A stretch of 64,000 nucleotides of DNA from contig OX419335.1 in NCBI GenBank assembly GCA_948470475.1, positions 13,225,634 to 13,289,633 of the forward strand, read 5' to 3'. Under the pieces are notes generated by a model. The model had not been told where the DNA came from. It was given only the letters and a program-made list of their open reading frames with translations, and made no database searches. Of this stretch, positions 42,849 through 53,235 are shown in pieces (the first letter of the stretch is position 1; each line of letters begins with the position of its first letter). The position numbers were made by a program, and so were the translations under genes. Source of the stretch: Galaxea fascicularis. Taxonomy: Eukaryota > Cnidaria > Anthozoa > Scleractinia > Euphylliidae.

Positions 42849-43215
42849 GTAAAGGTTTGAGAGACAACAATAACATCTAATGAACTAGTCTTGTCTAGAT
42901 CCCTCTGCGGCGGTGTCTATTCATTTATATTCACATTTCGCTGTGTGTCTCTCTAATTTCTGTAATATTAAATATTTCATAAGTAAACTGAACTAAACTC
43001 AAACTGTCATTAGCTTTCTCTTTCCATCGTAATTGAAGATTGTTCTCCGTTGGCGCTTTGATTCAAGTTTTCGTTTTTTCTACAATAAGCCAAGGTAAAA
43101 CTCGAATCAAAAACCGTGTTTACTTCTGATTTCACGATGAGAGCGGAGCGCGTGGTTCTGCCGACAAAACGCCGCTAGTGTCCGTTGCTAACCAGGGATA
43201 CCCCATACAGACATT

Positions 43216-43284
43216 TCCCTTTAGCTCAGTGGTAGAGCTTGGACTATGCGAGTCCAGGGGGCGTCGGTTCGATCCCGGCACCAT
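43216..43284 (+). other. tRNA-like block in right arm
   Basis: Identical mirror copy of the block at 38822-38890, with internal pol III-type A and B boxes and a well-formed anticodon stem but a poor acceptor stem. It lies just inside the terminal region and reads toward the outer end of the arm. Confidence 0.55.
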
Positions 43285-43841
43285 CTTGAAATCGTGGTGT
43301 CGAGTTGGTTAAATATTTTTTTCAACCGCGTGATCGTTTTTTCGCGCTCCGATATTGGTTCCATCCTCCTCCTTTCACCCTTATAAAATGGTGTTCCAGC
43401 CTTTTACTACTATCGAGGTACGGTGGAATGTCAAAGTCAAACCTGGTAGACAGTACAGACCAGGCCGTTCAAAATCAGTACTCTTCCACTGTATCTCTTT
43501 TCTAACTCTAGCCGCCATTTTGAATTCATTACCAGCACACGTGCTCGGGCAGGCCCACAAACCCTAACCCTAATGAGGGATACCCCACTAACCCTAAAAC
43601 AATAGGATACTCCCCTTCTCTCTAACCGTAACACTACAACGTAGCCCCAACGTAACCCTAACCGCCATTTTCAATTCATTACAAAACAATAGAATGGCCG
43701 CCATCTTGGATTTTTGGTCACGTGACCTAGAAAACAATAGAATAATGAGATGCACTCGCTCCTGATTGGCTACATCCCCAATGAGCCCGTTTAACTACTA
43801 ATGCCACCGAACAATCAAATTCACGGCCGAAGGTTCAGATA

Positions 43842-43911
43842 TAGCCAGCGTGACCAGGCGCCCTTTCCGGCTCTTGTAGAGCCGAAAAAAGCGTCTGGTC
43901 ACGCAGACTAC
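43842..43911. mobile_element. 70-bp MITE with 8-bp target duplication
   Basis: GCGTGACCAGGCGCC near the left end pairs with GCGTCTGGTCACGC near the right. The flanks are TTCAGATA at 43834-43841 and 43912-43919, identical. It inserted in the Penelope-like frame; insertion plus duplication is 78 bp, a multiple of three. The 8-bp duplication suggests an hAT-type source. Confidence 0.85.
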
Positions 43912-44087
43912 TTCAGATACCGAAATAATTTTCTTGGACACCATCATGTACAAAGGCGTAAGATTCGAAACAAAATCAGTTCTTGATGTGCAAACCCACT
44001 TCAAGTGTACAGAGATATTTAGGGGATTTGTGTAAGGAGAGGATTTACGACTTCTGAGCACAAACTCTTCTGAGACATTCAGTTTGA

Positions 44088-44245
44088 AGTAATATATCAA
44101 ACACGAGAGACAGTGTTTCATCGGGATATCCAAACACCGAGAAGAGAGTTGAAAATACGACGCGCAGCGGAGTATTTTTGGCGGAATTCGAGGTGTTTGG
44201 ATGGCCGATGAAACACTGTCTCGAGTGTTTGATATATCTTCTTAA
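44088..44245. mobile_element. Hairpin MITE in the Penelope-like element
   Basis: Inverted arms contain ATATATCAAACAC, GAGACAGTGTTTCATCG and ATCCAAACACC around a ~40-bp centre. It directly abuts the palindromic MITE at 44246. Both are inserted in the Penelope-like coding sequence. Confidence 0.8.
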
Positions 44246-44397
44246 TAGGCCATATTCGTATTCTCGGTATTGAACTGGATCTAGCATGAAGTGGAGGCTC
44301 TTGCGGGGGAATACATTTACATATGAAAAGATTCCCCCGCAAGAGCCTCCACTTCGTGCTAGATCCAGTTCAATACCGAGAATACGAATATGGCCTA
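44246..44397. mobile_element. 150-bp palindromic MITE, copy 2
   Basis: TAGGCCATATTCGTATTCTC at the left and its exact inverse at the right (to 44397) enclose arms nearly identical to copy 1 at 27578-27727. The arms are almost perfectly paired. Confidence 0.9.
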
Positions 44398-44908
44398 TTG
44401 AAACAAAAACTAAGGAATTTACAGAGAAGTAAAATGGTCAAAATTTATGCTAATTAAGACCGGGTATCCAAACCCCCTTTACTGTTGTGATTTCCTTTGT
44501 TTTAACTTGATGAATTATTAATGAGTTTGAGAAGAGAAAATAGAAACCTTTAAAAACGATGACCTTTCAGAGAGAGGTTGACCTAAGGAGTTCATCGAAA
44601 GAAACCTCTCAGAACTAAAGTTTCAAGACAGATCGCAAAACTTCCAACAAAAAGCGAAAGAAAATAAACGAATCTTGCCGTTTGCAACACAATATCATCC
44701 ATCAGTGAGTGCTAAACTTAAAGCAAATCTTTATGAGCAAATGGCATTTTATAGAGAAACAACCGAAGCTCAGAGAGATTTTTAAGGAACCGCCACTAGT
44801 ATCATACAAGAGAGGGCGTTTCTTGAAAGACAGACTCGTTAGAGCAAATCTATAACTTACAAGGCTAAAAACAAGCGAGTGGGAGACGCGCAGGCCTATC
44901 TCCACCCC

Positions 44909-46372
44909 TTTTTAGCTCATGGATGACGTAGTCATGCCATGAGGTTTTGTTGTGGGTCTGAATTTCGCTCACTCACTCAGGGGATCACTCATTCGTTCAC
45001 TCACTCACTCACTCGATTCTGATTAATTTATTCATTAAACTTTCCCCTGGTCCCTCCCCTGGTAAGTATTGCTTTTGTCTCCATAGTCTTCTTGGTCCAA
45101 CGTTTGCAAATTTCAGGGTGTAGTACAAAGGCGGAGAATTTTGCTCTGCAGATATTGTTTACGTGTTTAATGTTCATGGCGTCGATTTTTGGTTTCGATT
45201 TTCCAACTCAACAAAACCCTCAACAAAGGTCTATTTTGTTTAAGGATCAGTGATCAGATAAAGTTAATAAGATGAAGAATACGAGTTCAAGAATTGAACT
45301 TTGAAATCTTCAGAGCAGCGAAAATGAACTTCGAGATATCGCAAAAGCAACTATAAAGCTTATCACTGTGCGGTACCTGGGGCAGAAGTAATCGAGATTT
45401 TTTTGCCACAATATGATGGAAGAAGGAAGAATGAAGAAAATCGGCAAAAGAGGGAAACAGGATAAAGACTTTCTAGCCAAAAAACCGAATTCTGGCAAGC
45501 AAACGCATTTGATTTATGAGCAACATATGATCGATTTAAGCAGGTACGTAATGAAGTATTTTTGAAGACGCTCTTTTCATGGCGAACGCTCGATTGCAAA
45601 TATGATCTTGTTTAGAAAGGCTATATCCCTTGGCTTAAACGATCAGTATAACACTTTGTCAACATTTGACAAAAACACAAGGACCACAAGCATGCAAATA
45701 TTTTTCTCTGTGAGGATATAATTTGGTCTGACAAGCAGCTATAACAGCTAATCTGTTCGAACAACAAAATATTTGGAAAATCAAGTTAATTGTAGCACAA
45801 AGCATAAATAGATGGAGTTGAATATCTCACCTTACAAAGCAAAAGTTTTGTGCCGGACCCTGAATCGCTAAAAAACATTGTGACTGCAAAGCGTGACTAA
45901 TTTCCCTCAGGACTTTCACAAAATATTATGATGGTATCTCGCGTTCAGAATAGTCGGAAATTTTATTACGACCAAAAACGTTTATAAAACTAACTTGAAA
46001 TGAGCCGTCGACCAGTAAGAAACTTTAACTTGCGTGTTACACTTCTTAACAAAGCGGTCACATTTGAATATTATTTTTATAGTCCGTGTACAAATTTGCA
46101 TATTTGTTTTCCATCGTCGGTTCAAATTACGTCTGTCAATTTCGTCTAATGTAATGCTTCTGGCGCCTGTCAATCAACTGCGTAATTTTACGGAAAATAT
46201 TAGCGCGTAAACGGTTCTTTTACCAAAAGGTGTGTCTGAAAAGGATGTGCTTCCACAAAACACGAACGAATGTACAGGTTTCTTGCACATATCTTTTTAG
46301 AAAATAAAGTTGTTGTAAATTCAAAGTATTGGTATGTTCCTCATCCATGAGCTGGCTCATAGGAGCCTTTGA
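44909..46372. mobile_element. 1.4-kb repeat D, copy 2
   Basis: A direct repeat of 24656-26078 with the same ends (AGCTCATGGATGACGTAG at the left; CATCCATGAGCT and GGCTCATAGGAGCC at the right). Differences are scattered substitutions and a few short indels. It follows the end of the Penelope-like sequence. Confidence 0.8.
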
Positions 46373-47360
46373 TTAACACAAAGTATTACAAAATGTGCGA
46401 TGTTGGTGAGATGCAATGCAACAAACCTTTTTTTTCTGTGAGATCGATATCGATCTTTTCAGTTGAATTTACTCTGCAACGAAAAAACGCCAATAAGGGG
46501 GCAGATTTTATGTTTAAACTACAAAAATGCAAGCAAGAGTGAAAACGGCACGAAAAGCTCACCTCTTGTTTAATCCCGCCATTTCGCGCAGTGCTCTGCG
46601 GAAAGAATGACGGTTCTACGAGAAACCTCAGCAAGGTGATAAAAATGGCGCGAATACAACGAAGATTAAAAAGAGAGAAAACATCGCGCAGAATGCCTAT
46701 TGTTTTGGAGACATTTACTTACTGCACGGCAAAAAGTATAGATCTGTAATATTATCGATGAAGCGTAAACTGAGTGACTCTCATTGGCCCAAATCTACGC
46801 GCGCTGTGCTCCGTTCGGAGTACCGCTTAGCTCATCAACTTGTCAGGGCGGAGCTCAAAGACAAAGGCCACATGAGCTATTGTTCATTCTATCGTTTCCT
46901 AATGTCGCAACTTTGCAGTATGGCTGAATAAGTGCGCACCGGCAGCAAGTGTATTAATGTTCAGTATTATAACAGATCGATTTTTTTAAAACGTTTGGCC
47001 TGCTTTATACTAGTTGTGAATAGGGGCAGCTCTTACCTTCCGCCAAACCCACGCCAACAAATGTGATGCTTATGATCGAAAAAGCTAGCGCGCGAGTGCC
47101 TTTTCTTTGTTGCGAAAAAAAGAGAAGCTTCAGCTAGAACATTTTGCTAAAAACGTAAAAAAACTGCAAGCTATGGCGCCGTGTTTAAGAACAATAACAT
47201 GACTTTTACTCGAGTATGCTAATTTGGGTAGTCGGGTCTACGCTCGCGCGAAGATTGTTTTGCTCCTCCGGATTTAGTCCCAGTTTTAACCATGTCTCCG
47301 CTCGCATTTGTTTCCGTTTCTTCGTGTTTTTGCTGTCTTGTATCTTTCTCCAAAATCGCC
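46373..47360. other. Unassigned stretch
   Basis: No exon, RNA gene or paired repeat recognised. CpG-containing words are somewhat commoner than in the neighbouring intron DNA. Confidence 0.35.
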
Positions 47361-47621
47361 TTATACTTTCGGCAAATGCACTTCCGCTAATCGGTAGCCA
47401 AGAGGCAGAATACTTGATTGTATAAGGTCAGACACTATGCTCGGTTGCCCACAAACGTCTCTCCATCTCCAAACTGCTTCGCCGTTTAGTTGGAAGTGAA
47501 ACATTGGACTGTTTTCGTTGACAAAAGGAGGTACAATATTGATCAAAAGCGGGTGGATCGGGTTTTCGAACAGCTCTGAAAAGAGCTCCCGATCACTTAC
47601 GTTTTCGCTTGCCTTACTCAT
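47361..47621 (-). CDS. Unrecognised ORF, possible first exon
   Basis: An 86-codon minus-strand frame starting MSKASENVSDRELFSELFEN, with a Trp-containing middle (FHFQLNGEAVWRWRDVCG). A good donor, GTATAAGG, follows HLPK three bases before the frame would end. The composition looks coding, but no family is recognised and no partner exon was found. If real it would be a gene inside, and on the same strand as, the RASA1-like gene. Confidence 0.3.
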   Translation of the reverse strand: MSKASENVSDRELFSELFENPIHPLLINIVPPFVNENSPMFHFQLNGEAVWRWRDVCGQPSIVSDLIQSSILPLGYRLAEVHLPKV

Positions 47622-47753
47622 TGCGGAACAGGTTTGAATGAATCAGCTACGCCAACAAGATACTTTTGAAATTCGCGCAAATTGTGACTTTTTTATAGTA
47701 GAGTGGTTTTCCTGAATGGGTATTGTTAATCTTGACAGCCATTGTTATACAGA

Positions 47754-48247
47754 TGGTGAAACAGAGAATTAACTCTGCAGTGTAAATTAAAGTGCTGGAG
47801 AAACCCATGAAAAACACACTGGGCGCTGGCCCTAGTAAAGGGTATCAGGGAACCACACGAGGCAAAGAAAAAATTCTTATGACCTCGGTGGGAATAGAAC
47901 CCACGACCTCCGGATTAGATCTACCGTTGCTCTGCCGACTAAGCTACGAGGTCGGACAGAGAAAGTCGGGGACGATTAAGGTGGTGAATCGCGGCGAAGA
48001 GAAAGTAAGGGTACATATATATATATATGTTGTGCCGCGTAGCACTATAAACACAAGTGGTGAAACAGAGAATTAACTCTGCAGTGTAAATTAAAGTGCT
48101 GGAGAAACCCATGAAAAACCCACTGGGCGCTGGCCCTAGTAAAGGGTATCAGGGAACCACACGAGGCAAAGAAAAAATTCTTATGACCTCGGTGGGAATC
48201 GAACCCACGACCTCCGGATTAGATCTACCGTACATACATACATATAT
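47754..48247. mobile_element. SINE partial dimer with 13-bp target duplication
   Basis: One full unit (47754-48050) and one truncated unit (48057-48247) stand in tandem. Each has a minus-strand tRNA-like head (A-box TAGCTTAGTCGGCAGAG in the first; B-box GGGTTCGATTCCC in the second) and a shared body. The insertion is flanked by ATTGTTATACAGA at 47741-47753 and 48248-48260, an exact 13-bp duplication. It is the same family as 21526-21924. Confidence 0.85.
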
Positions 48248-48260
48248 ATTGTTATACAGA

Positions 48261-48600
48261 CCTGTGCTTAAGACAATAACTCTTCAACCCGAGACGCACC
48301 GTTTCCAAACACAACTCCAACAGGTAGTTTTCAAACTCAAAAGGCGAAAGGTTCTTGTTGAAACGGATTTTGTTCCGGAAGAGATCCATCTTCCATTTGC
48401 CGTGCGTGAAAATTCGAAAGGCCGTTTAGATAGTGAAAAAGTTGCTGTTGATATATAGATAAATTGTTTAGATATTATTAATTGTTTCCTGTTTTTTAGA
48501 GTTTTTAGTGATATCCAAAATAAAATTAACCCCTCGAGATTTTAGCCCGTTACTCGTTTTCTCGTTACTCTGTTACTCGTTTTAGTAACACCAAGGTAAT
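48261..48600 (+). other. Coding-like fragment and shared GAGTAAC block
   Basis: After the SINE an open frame of about 65 codons (HRFQTQLQQVVFKLKRRKVL, EIHLPFAVRENSKGRLDSEK) ends at 48458. It is followed by AATAAA near 48520 and then a block that is the inverse of 37706-37800. The frame is not recognised. It could be the last exon of an unknown gene or part of a Penelope-like relative. Confidence 0.3.
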
Positions 48601-48850
48601 TTTGGCATTCAAGTACTACAGACTGTAAATGTTTCAAATCAAACTCAGTTGCCGTGATTTCGCAGACAAATTTGCAAATAACCTCGGAAGCATAATGAAA
48701 GAGCTCAGCAAAGTGGCTTCTCTTTCTTAAGTTTAATTTACACCGGACGAATCGTATCGCCATATCGTAACGCTGTCTGGCCACACGAGATGAAAATTCC
48801 TTCAAGAGCTTCAACGCTAGTCCATCATTGCAGCTCAAGGTGTGCAGCAA
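48542..48850 (-). CDS. Unrecognised minus-strand ORF
   Basis: A 102-codon frame whose first ~88 codons look coding (LALKLLKEFSSRVARQRYDM, YASEVICKFVCEITATEFDL). It then runs into the shared GAGTAAC block. No family is recognised. Its join to a block also found upstream of the Penelope-like RT suggests it may belong to another element copy. Confidence 0.3.
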   Translation of the reverse strand: MLHTLSCNDGLALKLLKEFSSRVARQRYDMAIRFVRCKLNLRKRSHFAELFHYASEVICKFVCEITATEFDLKHLQSVVLECQNYLGVTKTSNRVTRKRVTG

Positions 48851-51069
48851 TTAATCTGAAGTACTGTTCTCTCGTCTGCTCTAAATCCATAAGCCACACA
48901 ATCCGATAAGCAAATGCAAGTCTTCCAAGGAAGCCAGCAACAACTTCAACAATCTAGATCCGCTGCTTGTGCTATGATTCCCAACCAGCAAAACTTCAGA
49001 AGGCGCGATGAGTGATTCAACTTCTCAAACATGTTCTCGAGCTGCCAAATCTGGCAAGTTTACACCACTTTCAAGAGCGATCAAGCACAGTGACATTCAT
49101 ATTCAGATTAAATTAACTCCTCGTCTTGAAGTTCTTGGCTTACAGAATCGTATATTTTGAACATTACGTTTAGTTTTCGCCGAGCTTTAGTTATTTTTCT
49201 GCAAGGTTTAGGAGGATACATGGCGATTGCTGACGCTTACTAAAAATTTCAACTTGATTTTGACTTCTGTAACGCGAAATTTGATTAGTTCATGTGTTGT
49301 CAGATGCGCCATTTGATTGCGGGCTAGTAGGAAATATGATTGTCCACAGCGTGTAAAGAGAAAATTCATTTCAGTCAAGAATTTCCTTTTATTTGACGAA
49401 CTGTTATTGAGAGTTATGCAAACCCGAAACACAATCGGGGTTTGCATAACTGTCTCGAATTTTCCCAACCTCCGTCGTGTTTAGATGAGGCTAGGTAAAC
49501 ACGGAAGATATCCTCTATTCCTTAAAGAAAGAACGGTAACGTGATGAACAATGATAAATAAGGCAAATTGAAAACGTGTGCCAAATCCAAAGATCAAATT
49601 TTGCTCTAATTTTTTTCCAGTTTTGTGTCACACTGGTGTCCAGAAATGACAAATACTGTTAAATCTTCAGGAGAATGGTTTGGTAAACTAATGAGTCGTG
49701 CGACTAGCTGTAGGCTTTTTCCATTTCTTCAACGTTTCTATAATTAATGTGTTCGCGAAAACGGTCGCTTAATTTTCTATCTGTCTCACCAGTGAATTTT
49801 ATGCAGCAGGTAAAATTGGCACGATGAACATGTTAATTTTAAAATATCGTCCAAGTCCCGATATTTTGTCAGCGTTGACAATAATAATAATAACTAATAA
49901 TAATAAGCTTGTGCTTGTTTGAGGGCAGTGCTCTTTGATAACATTTGTCAGAGCAATAATATTTTTGTATTTTGTTAGTCGCCCCTCTGAGAATTTATCA
50001 TTGTTAATGCTATCACAAGAGGAATAAACATTGATTTACAAACAAGTGTTAGTGACTGAGCTACACAGGTGAAATGCCCATTTTTAAAGTTCATTCACCC
50101 TTGTGCACCTCACTGAAAATACTGCACTTGCAAAACAGGGTTTGAAAACATGAAAATTCTCTTAGCAACAATACTAAATTGGCAGCTAAGTCAGTCCCCT
50201 CTTAAAAATTTAAATTTCTGACTAGTAACTGCAAACAAACGGTTGTGTGACAAAATGTAATGTGATATGGTATTTCCCATATCACCGCGAAGGAAAACAA
50301 AAGTCTCGGGGTATGACGACAACTTTCCATTTGAGGTAAAACAAAAACTAATTTTTTAACTCAAACCATTCATCTTGTATGACAACAAAAATTATGGGTT
50401 TGAAATGACAACTGTACCCATCAAACGGAAGGATTAGTTAATTACAGTGTTGTACTCGAGTTAACGAAGAAATAATGCAAATGAAAGGGTGAGATATTCT
50501 TGCTGAACAACACCGTAGAACAGAGAATGGTAACAAAACGATTTATTCAACAAAACAAAATGAAGCAAACACAAATCTAAAATAGAAACTCAACGAATCA
50601 AAGATGAGTTGCACTTACCAAACCAGTGATATTTATTTAGCTTTACATTAACTACGATCTGAAGCAGACCCTTAGACAACACAAAATGGATGGAAACTGT
50701 GCTCGCCAAATACTCGTCAGACAAACCGCCACCTCAAACATTAGACCTCAACAGGATAAGACTTCCACCGACCGCAAAACTATGACAATCGATGTCACAC
50801 AAGGTTTGTTGTCTTAACCTTGACTTGCTTTTCGCGATGGTACGTTTGATTTGGCTTGCCGACGACCTGTTTATGAAAGCTTTATCGTTAAGCAGAAAAC
50901 CGCGTGATTGTGGGATTGGCGTGGGATTGGCTAATTATTTCACTTCCAGTTAAACCGGAGTGAGTGAGTCATTTGCATACGGAACGCCACTAACACTCGT
51001 GGATGCTTAGGTATATCCACGAGTAAAAACTGATCAAACAACAATAAAATATGTTAAAAGAACAATTAC
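48851..51069. other. Intron sequence, no exon found
   Basis: About 2.2 kb searched for the missing middle PH exon without success. It contains short ATA/AAT-rich runs (for example about 49880-49905) and a small inverted pair of TTTGCATAACTSTC words (about 49410-49455). Confidence 0.35.
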
Positions 51070-51226
51070 CTTTCTTGACTAGATAGCCCCTCTTGAAAGC
51101 CTGCTGCCTCCGATTAAGTATCACAGGCCCAGGGTTTCCAGATCTAAACATGAACGATGAGCCATCCTCCCGATCTAATATCCGGCTTGGGGTGACTGGC
51201 CGGTGAGGAAGGTCCCAGTCCTGAGC
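51070..51226 (-). CDS. RASA1: RASA1-like exon: linker and PH domain start
   Basis: It reads AQDWDLPHRPVTPSRILDRE, then RQQAFKRGYLVKK. The last part is the opening strand of the PH domain, as in p120 RasGAP after its second SH2. The acceptor is TTTTCTTTGCAG and the donor GTAATT. Its length of 157 nt starts in phase 0 and leaves one base. The next recognised exon (34446) is 16.5 kb away and needs an intervening exon for the middle of the PH domain. SH3 and SH2 exons would lie upstream (beyond 51226) and were not recognised. Confidence 0.7.
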
Positions 51227-52734
51227 CTGCAAAGAAAAGCATCACACAGATAAAGCAAACATGTCATCTTCAAACCTCACTTCCGGCATATTTGCGCAGG
51301 CGCCAAAAAAGAGCAACAACAAGAAGGATCGCAGCCTCTGGGAAAGAGGTTGCGAGAGCCACCATTGGATTATAAAGAAGAGCGACGTATCGAAGCGAAG
51401 ATACAAGTAACGTCTTTACTTTTATGGCTATTAAGATCAGTATTCCCTATAATTATTCTGTATACTGTACCTAGTGGATTATCAGCTCTATCAGTTTTCC
51501 AATGTAGTGTACTGGTTTTATGTGTAAATAATCTGGTACCTTCTTCGCATGCTGTACAAGAATATACTATCAACTCAAGCAATTGAAAAATACGATTTTT
51601 TAGAGAAGGCGGTGCAATTTTTTGTACACCATCAACCTGACGCCGTTGCAAGAGCCCTCTCGGCTGTTGTGAAAATATCTCATTATATAAAGTTCATGTA
51701 TTTACAATTATAATTACAACTGTATATTCTAATCAGTGAAACTTTCAACTTGTAGCAAATTGCAATTTCCGAAACATCCATTTGCCACTTGGAAGGCCGA
51801 GTGAAGGCCAATGTGGCCTCTAGTTCTCACAAAAGAACTAATTAACATTGTCTGTGTAGATACCCAACCTAACAGTGAAGAAAGGAAGAAAGAGCTCACC
51901 CTGGAAGAACACAGCTGAGATCAAAGGGGATAGTCAAGCAGCCAATTAACTTAAATTAATTATAGTCTCAATAAGTTAAAGCCTCTGATGATGTTTGCGA
52001 GGTTTCCTTACGATTCTACCACTTTAGGTCCTCCGTTGAAATAAAAGAGTATTATTTGCGATCGAGTTTAGCCTAAAAGCTGCCGTTAACAACTAAACAG
52101 CACCAGTTTCCTCCTGTCCCGGTGATGCTTCCACCAGCTGTCTGCAATTAATGCTATGGAGTCCTGCGTTGACCCCATCCACTCATGGATGTTTACCGTT
52201 AGAGTAAGAAGATTGAGTATAGTTCGGGTCATATGAAGTACGGCGTTTGACCGAAAGTTTAGACTACGGCGAATTTTGCAACAAACGCATTTTACAAATA
52301 TAACAAAAAATTAGTCAAAAACGCATTTTACAAATATAACAAAAAATTAGTCAAAAACGCATTAAGTATATTATACAAAGGAAAAATTTAGTCGTAAATT
52401 GACAGCTTAATTTTTCACATAAAACATACTGACCAAAGATTTCGCCGTAAATAAACGGCAAAAGTTTTCACATGCAAGCCTCAGAATTTGTTATTATTGA
52501 AACACCTCAGCAGTTGGCAAGAAACAGTTGGCTAACATTGGTAGCATACGCGTTTGTCACTGCAATATCCCTACAGTTCCCTTCGCCAGAAAACCTGACC
52601 CTTGGTTTGACTCCAAGCTTTCAATGTCTATTTACATTATTCAACTGTCTGGTTCCTCCTTTTATTATCTCCATAACATCCGGAAATAACACTCTAGGCG
52701 GTGCACTGAGACTATAGTGCATGCGTTTGTGTCC
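51227..52734. other. Unassigned, with a 36-bp tandem repeat
   Basis: A 36-bp unit containing ACGCATTTTACAAATATAAC is repeated about 2.3 times at 52285-52369. Otherwise only short frames, none with a recognised motif. Confidence 0.4.
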
Positions 52735-52985
52735 GCTAGGACTGACTATTGTGACAGCGTTTGTACGGACTTCCTGACTACCGTCTAAATAAGCTACCAG
52801 AATAAAGAATGCTGTCGCCAGGCTTGTCTGTCAGCAGAGACGATATTGCCATATAACACCGCTTCTCTTTTAATTTACACTGGCTCCCAGCATAATTTCG
52901 AATTGAGTTAAATTCTTTTAATTACATTTAGGGTTCTTAAAGACATCTTAAAGGTTTCGTGCCTATTTTTATTTATTTTTATTTA
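52735..52985 (+). mobile_element. LINE reverse-transcriptase fragment, part 1
   Basis: A decayed non-LTR RT: LDYCDSVCTDFL, then ITPLLF-NLHWLPA-like and ITFRVLKDI blocks in shifting frames. It ends in TTTTTATTT-type sequence. The C-terminal RT part resumes at about 53665-53706 and 54389. Confidence 0.7.
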
Positions 52986-53235
52986 TCTATTTTGCCATAT
53001 AACAAATACAATGAAAAATAATAAAAAACAGAAAGAATAGATTTAACAATGGCGAGGAGACTTAAAGGAAACTATGAAACTTATATTAATTAGGTCTCCT
53101 CAGTTATTGTTTTACAACTGAAGATGAAATCGAAAAGAAGATAAGAACATGACGACGGATACAATTACAATTATAATCGTAGCTATAACAAAATTCTCGA
53201 TTCTGATTGGTTCTGCGCGCGCCTATTTGTCGCGT

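Larger units (their letters stand above)
38282..43799. mobile_element. 5.5-kb palindromic mini-Polinton
   Basis: A 5,518-bp element made of two inverted arms (38282-40294 and 41159-43799) and an 864-bp loop. Its ends are AGTAGTTATACGGGCTC and the inverse of AGTAGTTAAACGGGCTC. The flanks AATACC (38276-38281) and AATGCC (43800-43805) form a 6-bp duplication with one mismatch. Removing the element and one copy rejoins the Penelope frame exactly. The 6-bp duplication, 5'-AG ends and block R are Polinton traits. It encodes no polymerase, integrase core or capsid gene, so it is non-autonomous. Confidence 0.8.
41159..43799 (-). repeat. Mini-Polinton right arm
   Basis: The inverted partner of 38282-40294, with the ~0.65 kb (41332-41985) that the left arm has lost. 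Two 86-codon ORFs and two short ORFs in the arms have identical translations, so the inner arms are recent or kept alike by gene conversion. Confidence 0.85.
37780..44880 (+). pseudogene. Penelope-like element reverse transcriptase, split
   Basis: Reverse transcriptase motifs appear in order: HKTAMGTKMAVAFANI and WKRFIDDTFFLW before 38281. After the mini-Polinton come RTIKFTAEGSD, then FLDTIMYKGVRFETKSVLD (about 43920-43980) and GEDLRLL with TNSSETFSLK. After two MITEs come KENKRILPFATQYHPSV and FKEPPLVSYKRGRFLKD (to about 44870). Stops and frameshifts are present. No GIY-YIG endonuclease part was seen before repeat D begins. Recognised as Penelope-like from these motifs. Confidence 0.75.

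Noticed and set aside
47792..48458. Two related protein-coding ORFs
   Set aside because: Their shared sequence is the SINE body read in one frame; the tRNA-like boxes and 13-bp duplication show a SINE dimer.
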